From contig NZ_JAQIIX010000002.1 in the NCBI RefSeq assembly GCF_036946495.1, positions 1,736,001 through 1,800,000 on the forward strand: a stretch of 64,000 nucleotides of DNA. Direction: 5' to 3'. Position numbers and translations under genes: made by a program. This DNA is from Mycolicibacterium neoaurum (lineage in GTDB: Bacteria; Actinomycetota; Actinomycetes; Mycobacteriales; Mycobacteriaceae). Below are positions 24,364-32,816 of this stretch, piece after piece (position 1 is the first letter of the stretch; each line of letters starts with the position of its first letter). The notes below the pieces were generated by a model. That model was not told the DNA's origin, made no database searches, and worked only from the letters and a program-made list of their open reading frames with translations.

Positions 24364-25287
24364 ATGGCCTTCTCCGACGATGACCTCCTGGAGCTCGACG
24401 AGTTCGCCCTGCTGCCCGAGAACGCCGAACAGGCCGGGGTCTCCGGCCCGCTGCCCAGTGCCGGCCGGTTGGACCTCGGTGATATCAGCGCCATCAAGTG
24501 GGGTCACGAAAGCCCACAGGTGGTCTTCCTGCACGGAGGCGGTCAAAACGCCCACACCTGGGACACCGTCATTCTCGGACTCGGGCTGCCCGCCCTGGCC
24601 CTCGACCTGCCCGGTCACGGACGCTCGGCGTGGCGCGCCGACGGTGACTACGGACCGAAGATCAACGCCGAGGTCATCGCGCCGCTGCTGCGCGCCCACG
24701 CCCCCGATGCGAGGTTGGTGGTCGGCATGTCGCTGGGCGGATTGACCGCGCTGCGCATCGCGGCCACCGAGCCGGAGTTGGTCAAGGAACTGGTCCTGGT
24801 CGACGTCACCCCCTCGGCCCCCGAGCGCCACGAACAGATGTCCAAGGCGCAGCTCGGCGCGGTGGCCCTGGTACAGGGTGAGCGCACCTTCCCGTCGTTT
24901 CAGGCGATGCTCGACGTCACCATCGCCGCCGCCCCACACCGCGACCGGACATCCCTGCGCCGCGGCGTCTTTCACAATGCCAAGCGTCTTGAGGACGGCA
25001 CCTGGACATGGCGTTACGACACGATGCGCCGGCCTGCCGGTGACGACAGTCCCGGACTACCCGCCTCCTTCCAGGGCCTCTGGGACGACGTCGAATCGAT
25101 CACCATGCCGACGACCCTGGTGCGCGGGGCCAATTCCCATTTCGTCAACGACGAGGACGCCGAGGCGTTCGCCGCCAACGCACCCGGCTTCCGGCAGACC
25201 CACATCGTCGCCGACGCCGGGCACTCCGTGCAGGGCGACCAACCGGTCAAGCTGATCGAGATCCTCAACGGTGTGCTTGCGCGGTGA
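24364..25287 (+). CDS. Alpha/beta hydrolase, Rv0045c-like esterase
   Basis: A 307-residue alpha/beta hydrolase. QVVFLHGGGQNAHTWD forms the HG oxyanion loop. LALDLPGHGRS follows strand 4. VVGMSLGGLTALRIAA is the nucleophile elbow (G-x-S-x-G, about residue 128). The acid is likely in the LVRGANSHFVNDEDAEAF region and ADAGHSVQGDQP holds the catalytic His. M. tuberculosis Rv0045c, the positional equivalent, is a short-chain esterase; the natural substrate is unknown. I chose the ATG at 24364, seven codons inside the longest frame, because of the leaderless -10 box. Confidence 0.85.
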   Translation: MAFSDDDLLELDEFALLPENAEQAGVSGPLPSAGRLDLGDISAIKWGHESPQVVFLHGGGQNAHTWDTVILGLGLPALALDLPGHGRSAWRADGDYGPKINAEVIAPLLRAHAPDARLVVGMSLGGLTALRIAATEPELVKELVLVDVTPSAPERHEQMSKAQLGAVALVQGERTFPSFQAMLDVTIAAAPHRDRTSLRRGVFHNAKRLEDGTWTWRYDTMRRPAGDDSPGLPASFQGLWDDVESITMPTTLVRGANSHFVNDEDAEAFAANAPGFRQTHIVADAGHSVQGDQPVKLIEILNGVLAR

Positions 25288-25410
25288 GAGTTGTTGATTT
25301 CCGTTAACCTGCTGCTTGCCGATTGCTAGTCCGGCTGCCGTAGCTTTCTGCCCCGAACCGTTCGTCCAGCCCACGAGCGGTCTCTTCGGGTGGAAGGATC
25401 CTCGCACGCC

Positions 25411-27474
25411 ATGGCGCTCATACCGCTGAATCTCTTTGTCGCACACGACGGCCGGTCGTCGCGCCAACATGTCACCTGCCGCTACCGCTGCGGCGATGCC
25501 TGCTCCAAGCCGGTGCCGAACACCAGCGACAACGAGTACTTCGGCGAAGTGTTGGCCGCGGTGTCCCGCCGGTCGGCGCTCAAGACCGCAGGTATGGCCG
25601 TCCTTGCGGTCGGTGCCGGCTCGGCACTGGCAGCCTGTTCGAGCACCGGATCCGACTCCGCCGCGACATCGTCATCGGCCGCACCCGCCGAGCCGCCGAC
25701 ACCGGCCGGGATGAACTTCACCGCGGTGGCCCCCAACAGCGAGGACGCCGTGGTGATCCCCGAAGGTTACCGGCAGTCGGTGGTGATCAGCTGGGGTGAT
25801 CCGGTACTGCCCGGCGCCCCCGTCTTCGACGTGAACCGGCAGAGCGCGGCCGCGCAGCGCCAACAGTTCGGATTCAACAACGACTTCGCCGGTCTGCTGC
25901 CCATCGAGGGAAGTTCCGATCGGTTCCTGCTGGTGACCAACCACGAGTACACCACCGAGCAGTTCATGCACCCCGGCTATGACGCCGACAACCCGACCCG
26001 TGAGCAGTTTGAGATCGGCATTGCCGCACATGGTCTTTCGGTGGTCGAGGTGGAGCGCACCGGTGACGGTCTACGGCCTGTACTCGGTCGCTACAACCGC
26101 CGGATCACGGCCGACACCCCGTTCACCCTTGTCGGCCCTGCCGCGGGCACCGAACTGCTCAAGACCGCCGCCGACACCAGCGGCCGCGTCGTGCTGGGCA
26201 CCGTCAACAACTGCTCGGGCGGCGTGACGCCCTGGGGCACGGTGCTGTCCGGTGAGGAGAACTTCAACTCCTACTTCGGCGCGCCCGCCGGTGCACCGGC
26301 GCCGACCGGTGTGACCGCCGACCGACTGAAGCGCTACGGCGTCGAATCCGAGCCGACCGAACGCAAATGGGAGAACTTCGACCCGCGCTTCGACATCACC
26401 AAGAATCCCAACGAGTTACACCGGTTCGGCTACGTCGTCGAACTCAACCCCTGGGATCCGGCGTCGGCACCCATCAAACACACCGCGCTGGGTCGTTTCA
26501 AGCACGAGGCGGCCACCATCCATGTCGCCGACGACGGCACCGTCGTCGCGTACACCGGCGACGACGAACGCTTCGACTACATGTACAAGTTCGTCTCCGC
26601 CAAGAAGATCCAGACCGGCAACATGGCGCACAACATGACCATCCTGGACGAGGGCACGCTGTACGTCGCGAAGCTATCCAGCGACATCCCGGCCGAACAG
26701 ATCGACGGCTCCGGCGCCCTGCCGGACACCGGGAAGTTCGCAGGCACCGGTTCCTGGATTCCGCTGTTGCGGTCCGGACCCGGCGGAGCGGCACAGTCCT
26801 TGGTCGACGGTATGTCCGCCGAGGAGGTCGCCGTCTTCACCCGATTCGCCGGGGACAAGGCCGGGGCCACCAAGATGGACCGCCCCGAAGACTTCGAGGC
26901 CAACCCCAAGAGCGGCAAGGTCTACGTGGCGCTGACCAACAACAGCAACCGGGGCGCCGACGGTAAGGCCGGGCCGGATGCGGCCAACCCGCGCAATGAC
27001 AACAAGAACGGCCAGGTGCTGGAGATCACCGACAACCACGCCGGAACCGATTTCACCTGGGAGCTGTTGTTGGTATGCGGTGACCCGGAGGCGGCCGACA
27101 GCTACTTCGGCGGCTTCGACAAGACCAAGGTCAGCCCGATCTCTTGCCCGGACAACCTCGCCTTCGACGGCCACGGCAACCTCTGGGTGTCCACCGACGG
27201 CAACGCGCTGGACTCCAACGACGGACTGTTCGCGGTGTCCCTGGACGGACCCACCCGCGGATTGACCAAACAGTTCCTCACGGTGCCGCTGGGCGCCGAG
27301 ACGTGCGGTCCGGTCATCACCGACGACCTGGTCACCGTCTGCGTGCAGCACCCGGGTGAGAACGACGACAACAGCATCGACGACCCGCTGTCGCGGTGGC
27401 CCGAGGGCGGCAACGGCACCGCCAAGCCCTCCGTGGTGGCGGTCTGGCGCGACGGCGGCAATATAGGGGTGTGA
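25411..27474 (+). CDS. PhoX-like (DUF839) Tat-exported phosphatase lipoprotein
   Basis: A 687-residue protein. A long N-region precedes a twin-arginine signal, SRRSALKTAGMAVLAVGAGS, ending in the lipobox LAAC, so the mature protein should be lipid-anchored outside. The body is the PhoX/DUF839 beta-propeller: GVTPWGTVLSGEENFNSYFG, GFKHEAATIHVADDGTVVAY-type blocks, EDFEANPKSGKVYVALTNNS and NLAFDGHGNLWVSTDGNALD. PhoX enzymes are calcium-iron alkaline phosphatases; SGEEN occurs where many PhoX proteins show a Cys before EEN, so activity should be checked. An upstream in-frame start at 25390 would add 7 residues. It lies between homologues of Rv0045c and Rv0044c, which are adjacent in M. tuberculosis. 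Confidence 0.85.
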   Translation: MALIPLNLFVAHDGRSSRQHVTCRYRCGDACSKPVPNTSDNEYFGEVLAAVSRRSALKTAGMAVLAVGAGSALAACSSTGSDSAATSSSAAPAEPPTPAGMNFTAVAPNSEDAVVIPEGYRQSVVISWGDPVLPGAPVFDVNRQSAAAQRQQFGFNNDFAGLLPIEGSSDRFLLVTNHEYTTEQFMHPGYDADNPTREQFEIGIAAHGLSVVEVERTGDGLRPVLGRYNRRITADTPFTLVGPAAGTELLKTAADTSGRVVLGTVNNCSGGVTPWGTVLSGEENFNSYFGAPAGAPAPTGVTADRLKRYGVESEPTERKWENFDPRFDITKNPNELHRFGYVVELNPWDPASAPIKHTALGRFKHEAATIHVADDGTVVAYTGDDERFDYMYKFVSAKKIQTGNMAHNMTILDEGTLYVAKLSSDIPAEQIDGSGALPDTGKFAGTGSWIPLLRSGPGGAAQSLVDGMSAEEVAVFTRFAGDKAGATKMDRPEDFEANPKSGKVYVALTNNSNRGADGKAGPDAANPRNDNKNGQVLEITDNHAGTDFTWELLLVCGDPEAADSYFGGFDKTKVSPISCPDNLAFDGHGNLWVSTDGNALDSNDGLFAVSLDGPTRGLTKQFLTVPLGAETCGPVITDDLVTVCVQHPGENDDNSIDDPLSRWPEGGNGTAKPSVVAVWRDGGNIGV

Positions 27475-27494
27475 CGCCCCCGGAAGGGGTATTG

Positions 27495-28307
27495 GTGGAC
27501 ACCATGACCGCAACCGAGCGCCCCGTCCGCATCGCCGTCCAACTCCAGCCCCAGCACTCCCCCAGGTACGGCCACATCCGTGACGCCGTGCGCCGGGCCG
27601 AGGAGATGGGCGTCGACATCGCCTTCAACTGGGATCACTTCTTCCCGCTGTACGGCGATCCCGACGGTGCGCATTATGAGTGCTGGACGATGCTCGCCGC
27701 CTGGGCTGAGCAGACCTCCCGCATCGAGATCGGCGCGTTGGTCACGTGCAACTCCTATCGCAATCCCGAGCTGCTGGCCGATATGGCGCGCACCGTCGAC
27801 AACATCTCCGACGGCAGGCTGATCCTGGGCATCGGATCCGGTTGGAAGCAGAAGGATTACGACGAGTACGGCTATGAGTTCGGCACCGCGGGCAGCAGGC
27901 TGGACGACCTTGCCGCAGACCTCCCCCGGATCCGGTCCCGGCTGGCCAAGCTGAACCCCGCACCGGTGCGCGAGATCCCGATCCTGATCGGCGGTCAGGG
28001 TAAGCGCAAGACGCTGCGTCTGGTCGCCGAGCACGCGCACATCTGGCATGGCTTCACCGATGCCGACACCTACCCCGGTCTGGCCGAGGTTCTGGACTCC
28101 CACTGCGCCGACGTGGGCCGTGATCCCGGCGCCATCGAGCGGTCGTCCGGGGTTCCGGAGAAGAGCGTCGAGGCGGCGCTGGCCGGAGCCGAGGCGCTCG
28201 TCGGGCTGGGTGTCACCCTGCTGACCATCGGCGTCAACGGACCCGATTACGACCTGGGCCTCGCCGAAGCGCTGGTGCGGTGGCGAGATCAGCGCGCACA
28301 GGGCTGA
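27495..28307 (+). CDS. LLM-class F420-dependent oxidoreductase (Rv0044c-like)
   Basis: A 270-residue luciferase-like TIM-barrel oxidoreductase. RIAVQLQPQHSPRYGHIRDA, DIAFNWDHFFPLYGDPDGAH, ARTVDNISDGRLILGIGSGW and REIPILIGGQGKRKTLRLVA are family blocks, with DGRxxLGIGSGW contacting the deazaflavin cofactor. These proteins hydride-transfer with F420 or FMN; the substrate is unknown. The GTG at 27495 follows GGAAGGGG by 5 nt, so I prefer it to the longer frame. It begins 20 nt after the PhoX-like gene, so the two are probably co-transcribed. Confidence 0.85.
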   Translation: MDTMTATERPVRIAVQLQPQHSPRYGHIRDAVRRAEEMGVDIAFNWDHFFPLYGDPDGAHYECWTMLAAWAEQTSRIEIGALVTCNSYRNPELLADMARTVDNISDGRLILGIGSGWKQKDYDEYGYEFGTAGSRLDDLAADLPRIRSRLAKLNPAPVREIPILIGGQGKRKTLRLVAEHAHIWHGFTDADTYPGLAEVLDSHCADVGRDPGAIERSSGVPEKSVEAALAGAEALVGLGVTLLTIGVNGPDYDLGLAEALVRWRDQRAQG

Positions 28308-28373
28308 TCGGTCCCGGTCGCTTCGATTGCTGTCGGAATGAGTTGAAGACTTCGCCCACGCGGGCGCAGCGGC

Positions 28374-28379
28374 TACGTT
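28374..28379 (+). promoter_or_regulatory. Leaderless -10 box (TACGTT) of the ABC transporter operon
   Basis: TACGTT lies 8 nt before the ATG at 28388 with no Shine-Dalgarno between, supporting that start over upstream in-frame codons. Confidence 0.5.
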
Positions 28380-28387
28380 GGGCACCC

Positions 28388-30148
28388 ATGACCTCGATGC
28401 TCCGCCGGACCGGGCACCTGGTGCTCGCGCTGGTGCTCGCGTTTCTGGTGTGCGCGGTCGGGATGGCCGCTCCGGCGGGCGCCGACCAATGCGCGCCACC
28501 GGGTGTCGACAGTGCCAGCGCACTGCCGACCAACCTGGCCGCTGCCGCGCAGGGGCCAGGCGCCGATAAATACACCACCGCCGGTGTCGAACCGCTCGAT
28601 CGCATCGACGTCAATGCACTGGGGCTCGGCACACCGGGAGTGTTGACGGTCGGCACGCTCTCCGACGCGCCGCCCAGCATCTGTATCGACGCGACCGGAC
28701 AGTTCACCGGCTTCGACAACGAGGTGTTGCGCGCCGTCGCCGAGAAGTTGGGCCTGCGGGTGAACTTCGTCGGAACCGACTTCTCGGGGCTGTTGGCACA
28801 AGTGGCTTCCGGCCGCTTCGACGTGGGCTCGTCATCGATCACCACCACCGACGCCCGACGCAAGACCGTCGGATTCACCAATGGCTACGACTTCGGCTAT
28901 TTCTCCCTCGTCGTGCCGGCCGGCTCATCGATCACCAGCTTCTCCCAGCTCGGGCCCGGGCAGCGCATCGGCGTGGTCCAGGGCACCGTGCAAGAGGCCT
29001 ACGTCGTCGACACCCTCGGCCTGGACCCGGTGAAGTTCCCCGACTACAACACGGTGTACGGCAGCCTCAAGACCCGCCAGATCGACGCCTGGGTGGCGCC
29101 CTCTCAGCAGGCTGTCGGTACCGTGCAGCCCGGTGATCCCGCGACGATCATCGAGAACACGTTCAGTCTGGACAATTTCGTGGCGTACGCGGTCGCCAAG
29201 GAGAACCAGCCGCTGATCGACGCCCTCAACGCGGGGCTCGACGCCGTCATCGCCGACGGAACCTGGGCACGGCTGTACACCGACTGGGTGCCACGCGCCC
29301 TGCCGCCGGGATGGAAACCCGGATCCAAGGCAGCCCCCGAACCGCAACTGCCCGACTTCGCACAGATCGCCGCCGAGCGGGCACCGGCCGAACCCGTCAC
29401 GCCGACGGCGCGGAAATCCGTTCTCGGACAACTGGCCGACACCTTCCTCGACTGGGATCTGTATCGCCAGGCCATCCCCGATCTGTTCAAGACCGGCCTG
29501 CCGAACACCCTGCTGCTCACCGCGGGCGCGGCCGTGATCGGGGTCGTGCTCGGGCTCTTGCTGGCCGTGGCAGGCATCTCCCGGTCGCGCCTGCTGCGCT
29601 GGCCCGCCCGGGTGTACACCGACATCTTCCGCGGACTGCCCGAGGTGGTGATCATCCTGATCATCGGTCTCGGTATCGGGCCCATCGTCGGGGAACTGAC
29701 GGGCAACAACCCCTATCCCCTCGGTATCGCCGCCCTCGGGCTGATGTCGGCGGCCTATGTCGGCGAAATCTTCCGCTCGGGAATCCAGAGCGTCGAGACC
29801 GGACAGATGGAAGCCTCACGGGCACTGGGTTTCAGCTATTCGGAGTCCATGAAGCTGGTGATCATCCCGCAAGGCATCCGACGGGTGCTGCCTGCCCTGG
29901 TCAACCAGTTCATCTCTCTGTTGAAGGCTTCCTCGCTGGTGTACTTCCTCGGCCTGGTCGCCAACCAGCGCGAGCTCTTCCAGGTGGGTCGAGACCTGAA
30001 CGCGCAGACCGGCAATCTCTCACCGCTGGTGGCGGCCGGGCTGTTCTATCTTGCGCTGACGATTCCGCTGACCCACCTGGTCAACGTGATCGACGCCCGG
30101 TTGCGTACCGGTAAGCAGCCCGCCCCCGTCCAACAGGAGATGATCTGA
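28388..30148 (+). CDS. Polar amino-acid ABC transporter, fused substrate-binding protein and permease
   Basis: A 586-residue two-domain protein. A signal or anchor (about 8-30) is followed by a SBP_bac_3 binding domain (about 80-310): VLTVGTLSDAPPSICIDATG, GFDNEVLRAVAEKLGLRVNF, DVGSSSITTTDARRKTVGFT. A linker of about 50 residues leads to a HisM/GlnP-type permease (about 360-575) with DLFKTGLPNTLLLTAGAAVI and the EAA loop EASRALGFSYSESMKLVIIP. In most bacteria these are separate polypeptides. It should import glutamine, glutamate or a related compound. Its last codons overlap the ATPase gene (ATGATCTGATG), so the two make one transporter. Confidence 0.9.
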   Translation: MTSMLRRTGHLVLALVLAFLVCAVGMAAPAGADQCAPPGVDSASALPTNLAAAAQGPGADKYTTAGVEPLDRIDVNALGLGTPGVLTVGTLSDAPPSICIDATGQFTGFDNEVLRAVAEKLGLRVNFVGTDFSGLLAQVASGRFDVGSSSITTTDARRKTVGFTNGYDFGYFSLVVPAGSSITSFSQLGPGQRIGVVQGTVQEAYVVDTLGLDPVKFPDYNTVYGSLKTRQIDAWVAPSQQAVGTVQPGDPATIIENTFSLDNFVAYAVAKENQPLIDALNAGLDAVIADGTWARLYTDWVPRALPPGWKPGSKAAPEPQLPDFAQIAAERAPAEPVTPTARKSVLGQLADTFLDWDLYRQAIPDLFKTGLPNTLLLTAGAAVIGVVLGLLLAVAGISRSRLLRWPARVYTDIFRGLPEVVIILIIGLGIGPIVGELTGNNPYPLGIAALGLMSAAYVGEIFRSGIQSVETGQMEASRALGFSYSESMKLVIIPQGIRRVLPALVNQFISLLKASSLVYFLGLVANQRELFQVGRDLNAQTGNLSPLVAAGLFYLALTIPLTHLVNVIDARLRTGKQPAPVQQEMI

Positions 30149-30891
30149 TGGCAAGCCCGCAGCTACAGGCAGTATCGCTGGCCGCCAACGATATTCACCT
30201 GTCCTTCGGCCCGAACCAGGTGCTGCGCGGTATCGAGCTCGCGGTGCCGGCAGGGACCACCACCGCGGTCATCGGCCCCTCTGGATCAGGGAAGTCGACA
30301 TTGCTGCGCACCCTGAACCGGCTCTACGAGCCGGACCGCGGCGACATCCTGCTCGACGGCAGATCGGTGCTCGCCGACAATCCCGACAAGCTCCGCCAGC
30401 GCATCGGCATGGTCTTCCAACAGTTCAATCTGTTCCCGCACCGCACCGTGGTCGAGAACGTGGCGATGGCACCGCGCCGGCTCAAGGGGATCTCCGCCGA
30501 GGAGGCCCGCGAGCTCGCACTGACCCAGCTGGATCGGGTCGGGTTGCGGCACAAGGCCGATGTCCGTCCCGCCACGCTGTCCGGTGGCCAGCAGCAGCGG
30601 GTCGCCATCGCCCGCGCGCTGGCGATGTCACCCCAGGTGATGTTCTTCGACGAGGCGACCTCGGCACTGGATCCCGAACTGGTGAAGGGAATCCTGGAGC
30701 TGATCGCCGATCTGGGTTCCACGGGCATGACCATGGTCGTGGTCACCCACGAGATGGGTTTCGCCCGTTCGGCTGCCGACGCCGTGGTGTTCATGGACGA
30801 AGGCAAAGTCGTCGAGTCCGGGCCACCCGAGCAGATCTTCGAAAGCGCCGAAACCGAGCGGTTGCGCCGGTTCCTGGACCAGGTGTTGTGA
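30148..30891 (+). CDS. Polar amino-acid ABC transporter ATP-binding protein (GlnQ-like)
   Basis: A 247-residue ABC ATPase. Walker A is GPSGSGKSTLLRTLNRL (about residue 44). The Q-loop is GMVFQQFNLFPH, the signature LSGGQQQRVAIARAL, Walker B VMFFDEATSALDPEL, and the switch His lies in VVTHEMGFARSAAD. The FPHRTVVENV and DEATSALDPE wording matches the polar amino-acid (GlnQ/HisP) subfamily. The start overlaps the stop of the fused binding protein/permease gene, so the ATPase is made in step with its membrane partner. Confidence 0.93.
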   Translation: MASPQLQAVSLAANDIHLSFGPNQVLRGIELAVPAGTTTAVIGPSGSGKSTLLRTLNRLYEPDRGDILLDGRSVLADNPDKLRQRIGMVFQQFNLFPHRTVVENVAMAPRRLKGISAEEARELALTQLDRVGLRHKADVRPATLSGGQQQRVAIARALAMSPQVMFFDEATSALDPELVKGILELIADLGSTGMTMVVVTHEMGFARSAADAVVFMDEGKVVESGPPEQIFESAETERLRRFLDQVL

Positions 30892-30938
30892 CCCACGACC
30901 GAATCTCGCGCATTACCGCCCGTCCGAGACGGACAGGT

Positions 30939-30944
30939 TAGACT
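30939..30944 (+). promoter_or_regulatory. Leaderless -10 box (TAGACT) of the MarR gene
   Basis: TAGACT lies 9 nt before the ATG at 30954, with no Shine-Dalgarno between. Confidence 0.5.
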
Positions 30945-30953
30945 TGCGAAATT

Positions 30954-31418
30954 ATGGTCGAGACCGAACCGCAGACCGAGGAACTGGCCGGGGAGCTCCA
31001 GCGTGTGCTCTCCAAGCTGTTCTCCGTGCTGCGCCGTGGCGATAATCGCGGTGCGGGGAACGCCCCCGGTGCCGATCTGACCCTCGCCCAGCTCTCGATC
31101 TTGTTGACGCTGCTGGATTGTGGGCCGATCCGGATGACGGAACTGGCCGCCCACGAACGGGTTCGTACGCCCACCACCACCGTGGCCATCCGACGACTGG
31201 AGAAGCTCGGTCTGGTCAAGCGTTCGCGTGATCCGTCGGATCTGCGGGCCGTGCTCGTCGAGGTGACCCCGCGCGGATTGGTGCAGCACCGCGAGGCGCT
31301 CGAGGCGCGGCGCGCGTTCCTCGCCGGCCTGCTCGAAGGGCTCAGTGCCGAGGACAAGGCAACGCTGACAGCGGCGTTGGGTTCACTGGACCGCCTGGCC
31401 GACCAGTCCCCGACCTGA
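30954..31418 (+). CDS. MarR-family transcriptional regulator
   Basis: A 154-residue MarR winged-helix dimer. LTLAQLSILLTLLDCGPIRM and TELAAHERVRTPTTTVAIRR form the recognition helix-turn-helix. LEKLGLVKRSRDPSDLRAVL and VEVTPRGL form the wing. The flanking helices serve dimerisation. MarR proteins usually sense small ligands and repress neighbouring genes. The gene follows the ABC transporter and its stop lies only 1 nt from the 3' end of the convergent hydrolase gene. Positionally it corresponds to Rv0042c. Confidence 0.9.
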   Translation: MVETEPQTEELAGELQRVLSKLFSVLRRGDNRGAGNAPGADLTLAQLSILLTLLDCGPIRMTELAAHERVRTPTTTVAIRRLEKLGLVKRSRDPSDLRAVLVEVTPRGLVQHREALEARRAFLAGLLEGLSAEDKATLTAALGSLDRLADQSPT

Positions 31419-31419
31419 G

Positions 31420-32760
31420 TCAGCCCAGCCAGTCCAGCACTGCGGCGGCGGTCCAGGACTGCTGCATGCTGCCCAGCGGCTCACCGGTGAACGGCTCGTA
31501 ATACTCGGCGAAGGTGCCGTCGCTGGCCTGGCGCAGTCCCTCCTGACGTAGCGTCAGCGCGCGCTCTGCCCAACCGCGGCGGGCGAAACACCACGAGAAC
31601 AACCACGTCGTCACCGGCCAGACGGGTCCGCGCCAATATTCGCGGGCCCGGAAGTCCCGGGAAACCGGTGAGGTAGACGGGATCAGCGAGTATCGCAGGT
31701 CCGGGTGGCTGCTGAATCGGGGACCGTCCAGTAGTCGCAGCAACGCACGCTCCTTGTCGTGCGCAAGCCCACCGCACAGCAGCGGAGCGAACTGCGCAAT
31801 CGTCTCGGTGGCCACCCAGGAGCCGGCACGGACATCGAAATCCCTTGCTGCACCGGTTCTTCCGTCGGTGGTTTCGACGACACCGGCGCGGAATCGGTCG
31901 GCCCAGGAATAGAGGTCGCGGATATCGGCCGGCGAACGCCGATGATCCTCGCCGATCTCGGCCAGCACCCGGCAGGCCACCGAGAAGATCGCCGAGACGA
32001 ACACGTCCTCCACGGCGAAGCTCATCGTCTTGGCCAGCAGGTCGTCGTCGTAGCGGACGGCCTTCATCTCCTCAAGCAGCCACAGGTAGCGGTCGTACTC
32101 GGTATCGGACGGACGCTGGCTTGCGTCGGTGTTGATCTTGTTGTCCTCACGCTGATACTCGGGCACGTCCCCGGGAATCACGTTGGCGTAGGAACTGTCC
32201 CAGCGCGGTGAGTTGTCCATTCCGGACTCCCACCCGTGATAGAGGGTGATCCGGCCACGCTGATCCGGGTCGCGCGCCTCGGCCAGCCACCGGTGCCACC
32301 GGACCAGATCGCTCCATCGCCGGTCCAGGAAGGACTCGGCCACCGCGCGGGTGGACCTGCCGCGCGCCTTGGCACGGTCGAGGATGCGCTGCACCGCGAT
32401 GGCGTGCACCGGCGGCTGGGTGATCCCGGAGGTGTGCCGGGTCCGCGGGGCATGGACGGCCAGCGCCGAGGTCGCCCAGCGCGCCGGACCGGGGAAGTAC
32501 CCGTCGACGCCGTTGGCGAACACGATGTGCGGGATCATCCCGTTGCCCCATTGGGCCGAGAGCAGGGTGTCCAGTTCGACGACGGCGCGCTCGACGCTCA
32601 GCGGCGCCAGTCCGATGGCCACGAAGGCGGCGTCCCAGCTCCACATGTGCGGGTAGAGCAGGGGGGCGGCGGTGGTCATCACGCCGAGGTCGTTTCCGCG
32701 CAGCAGATAGGCCGCTCGCGCGGCGAGCTGGGTGGGAGCGAAGCTTGGGTCCGGTGGCAT
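31420..32760 (-). CDS. ggh: Glucosylglycerate hydrolase (GH63-type)
   Basis: A 446-residue (alpha/alpha)6-barrel glycosidase. Length and motifs fit the mycobacterial glucosylglycerate hydrolase described from M. hassiacum, which frees glucose and glycerate from the compatible solute glucosylglycerate. Key blocks are PHMWSWDAAFVAIGLAPLSV, GNGMIPHIVFANGVDGYFPG, TLYHGWESGMDNSPRWDSSY (acidic catalytic region), AREYWRGPVWPVTTWLFSWC and FAEYYEPFTGEPLGSMQQSW. It is soluble, with no signal peptide. The enzyme is reported mainly from fast growers and is tied to growth restart after nitrogen limitation, which matches the amino-acid transporter next door. It is divergent from the short-chain dehydrogenase gene. 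Confidence 0.87.
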   Translation of the reverse strand: MPPDPSFAPTQLAARAAYLLRGNDLGVMTTAAPLLYPHMWSWDAAFVAIGLAPLSVERAVVELDTLLSAQWGNGMIPHIVFANGVDGYFPGPARWATSALAVHAPRTRHTSGITQPPVHAIAVQRILDRAKARGRSTRAVAESFLDRRWSDLVRWHRWLAEARDPDQRGRITLYHGWESGMDNSPRWDSSYANVIPGDVPEYQREDNKINTDASQRPSDTEYDRYLWLLEEMKAVRYDDDLLAKTMSFAVEDVFVSAIFSVACRVLAEIGEDHRRSPADIRDLYSWADRFRAGVVETTDGRTGAARDFDVRAGSWVATETIAQFAPLLCGGLAHDKERALLRLLDGPRFSSHPDLRYSLIPSTSPVSRDFRAREYWRGPVWPVTTWLFSWCFARRGWAERALTLRQEGLRQASDGTFAEYYEPFTGEPLGSMQQSWTAAAVLDWLG

Positions 32761-32802
32761 CGCATCAATAATGCGACGCCGCGGCCCAGCGTGCAGTGTC
32801 GG

Positions 32803-32808
32803 TACAGT
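32803..32808 (+). promoter_or_regulatory. Leaderless -10 box (TACAGT) of the SDR gene
   Basis: TACAGT lies 8 nt before the GTG at 32817, in the 56-bp gap that also must hold the ggh promoter. Confidence 0.5.
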
Positions 32809-32816
32809 TTTCTCCT

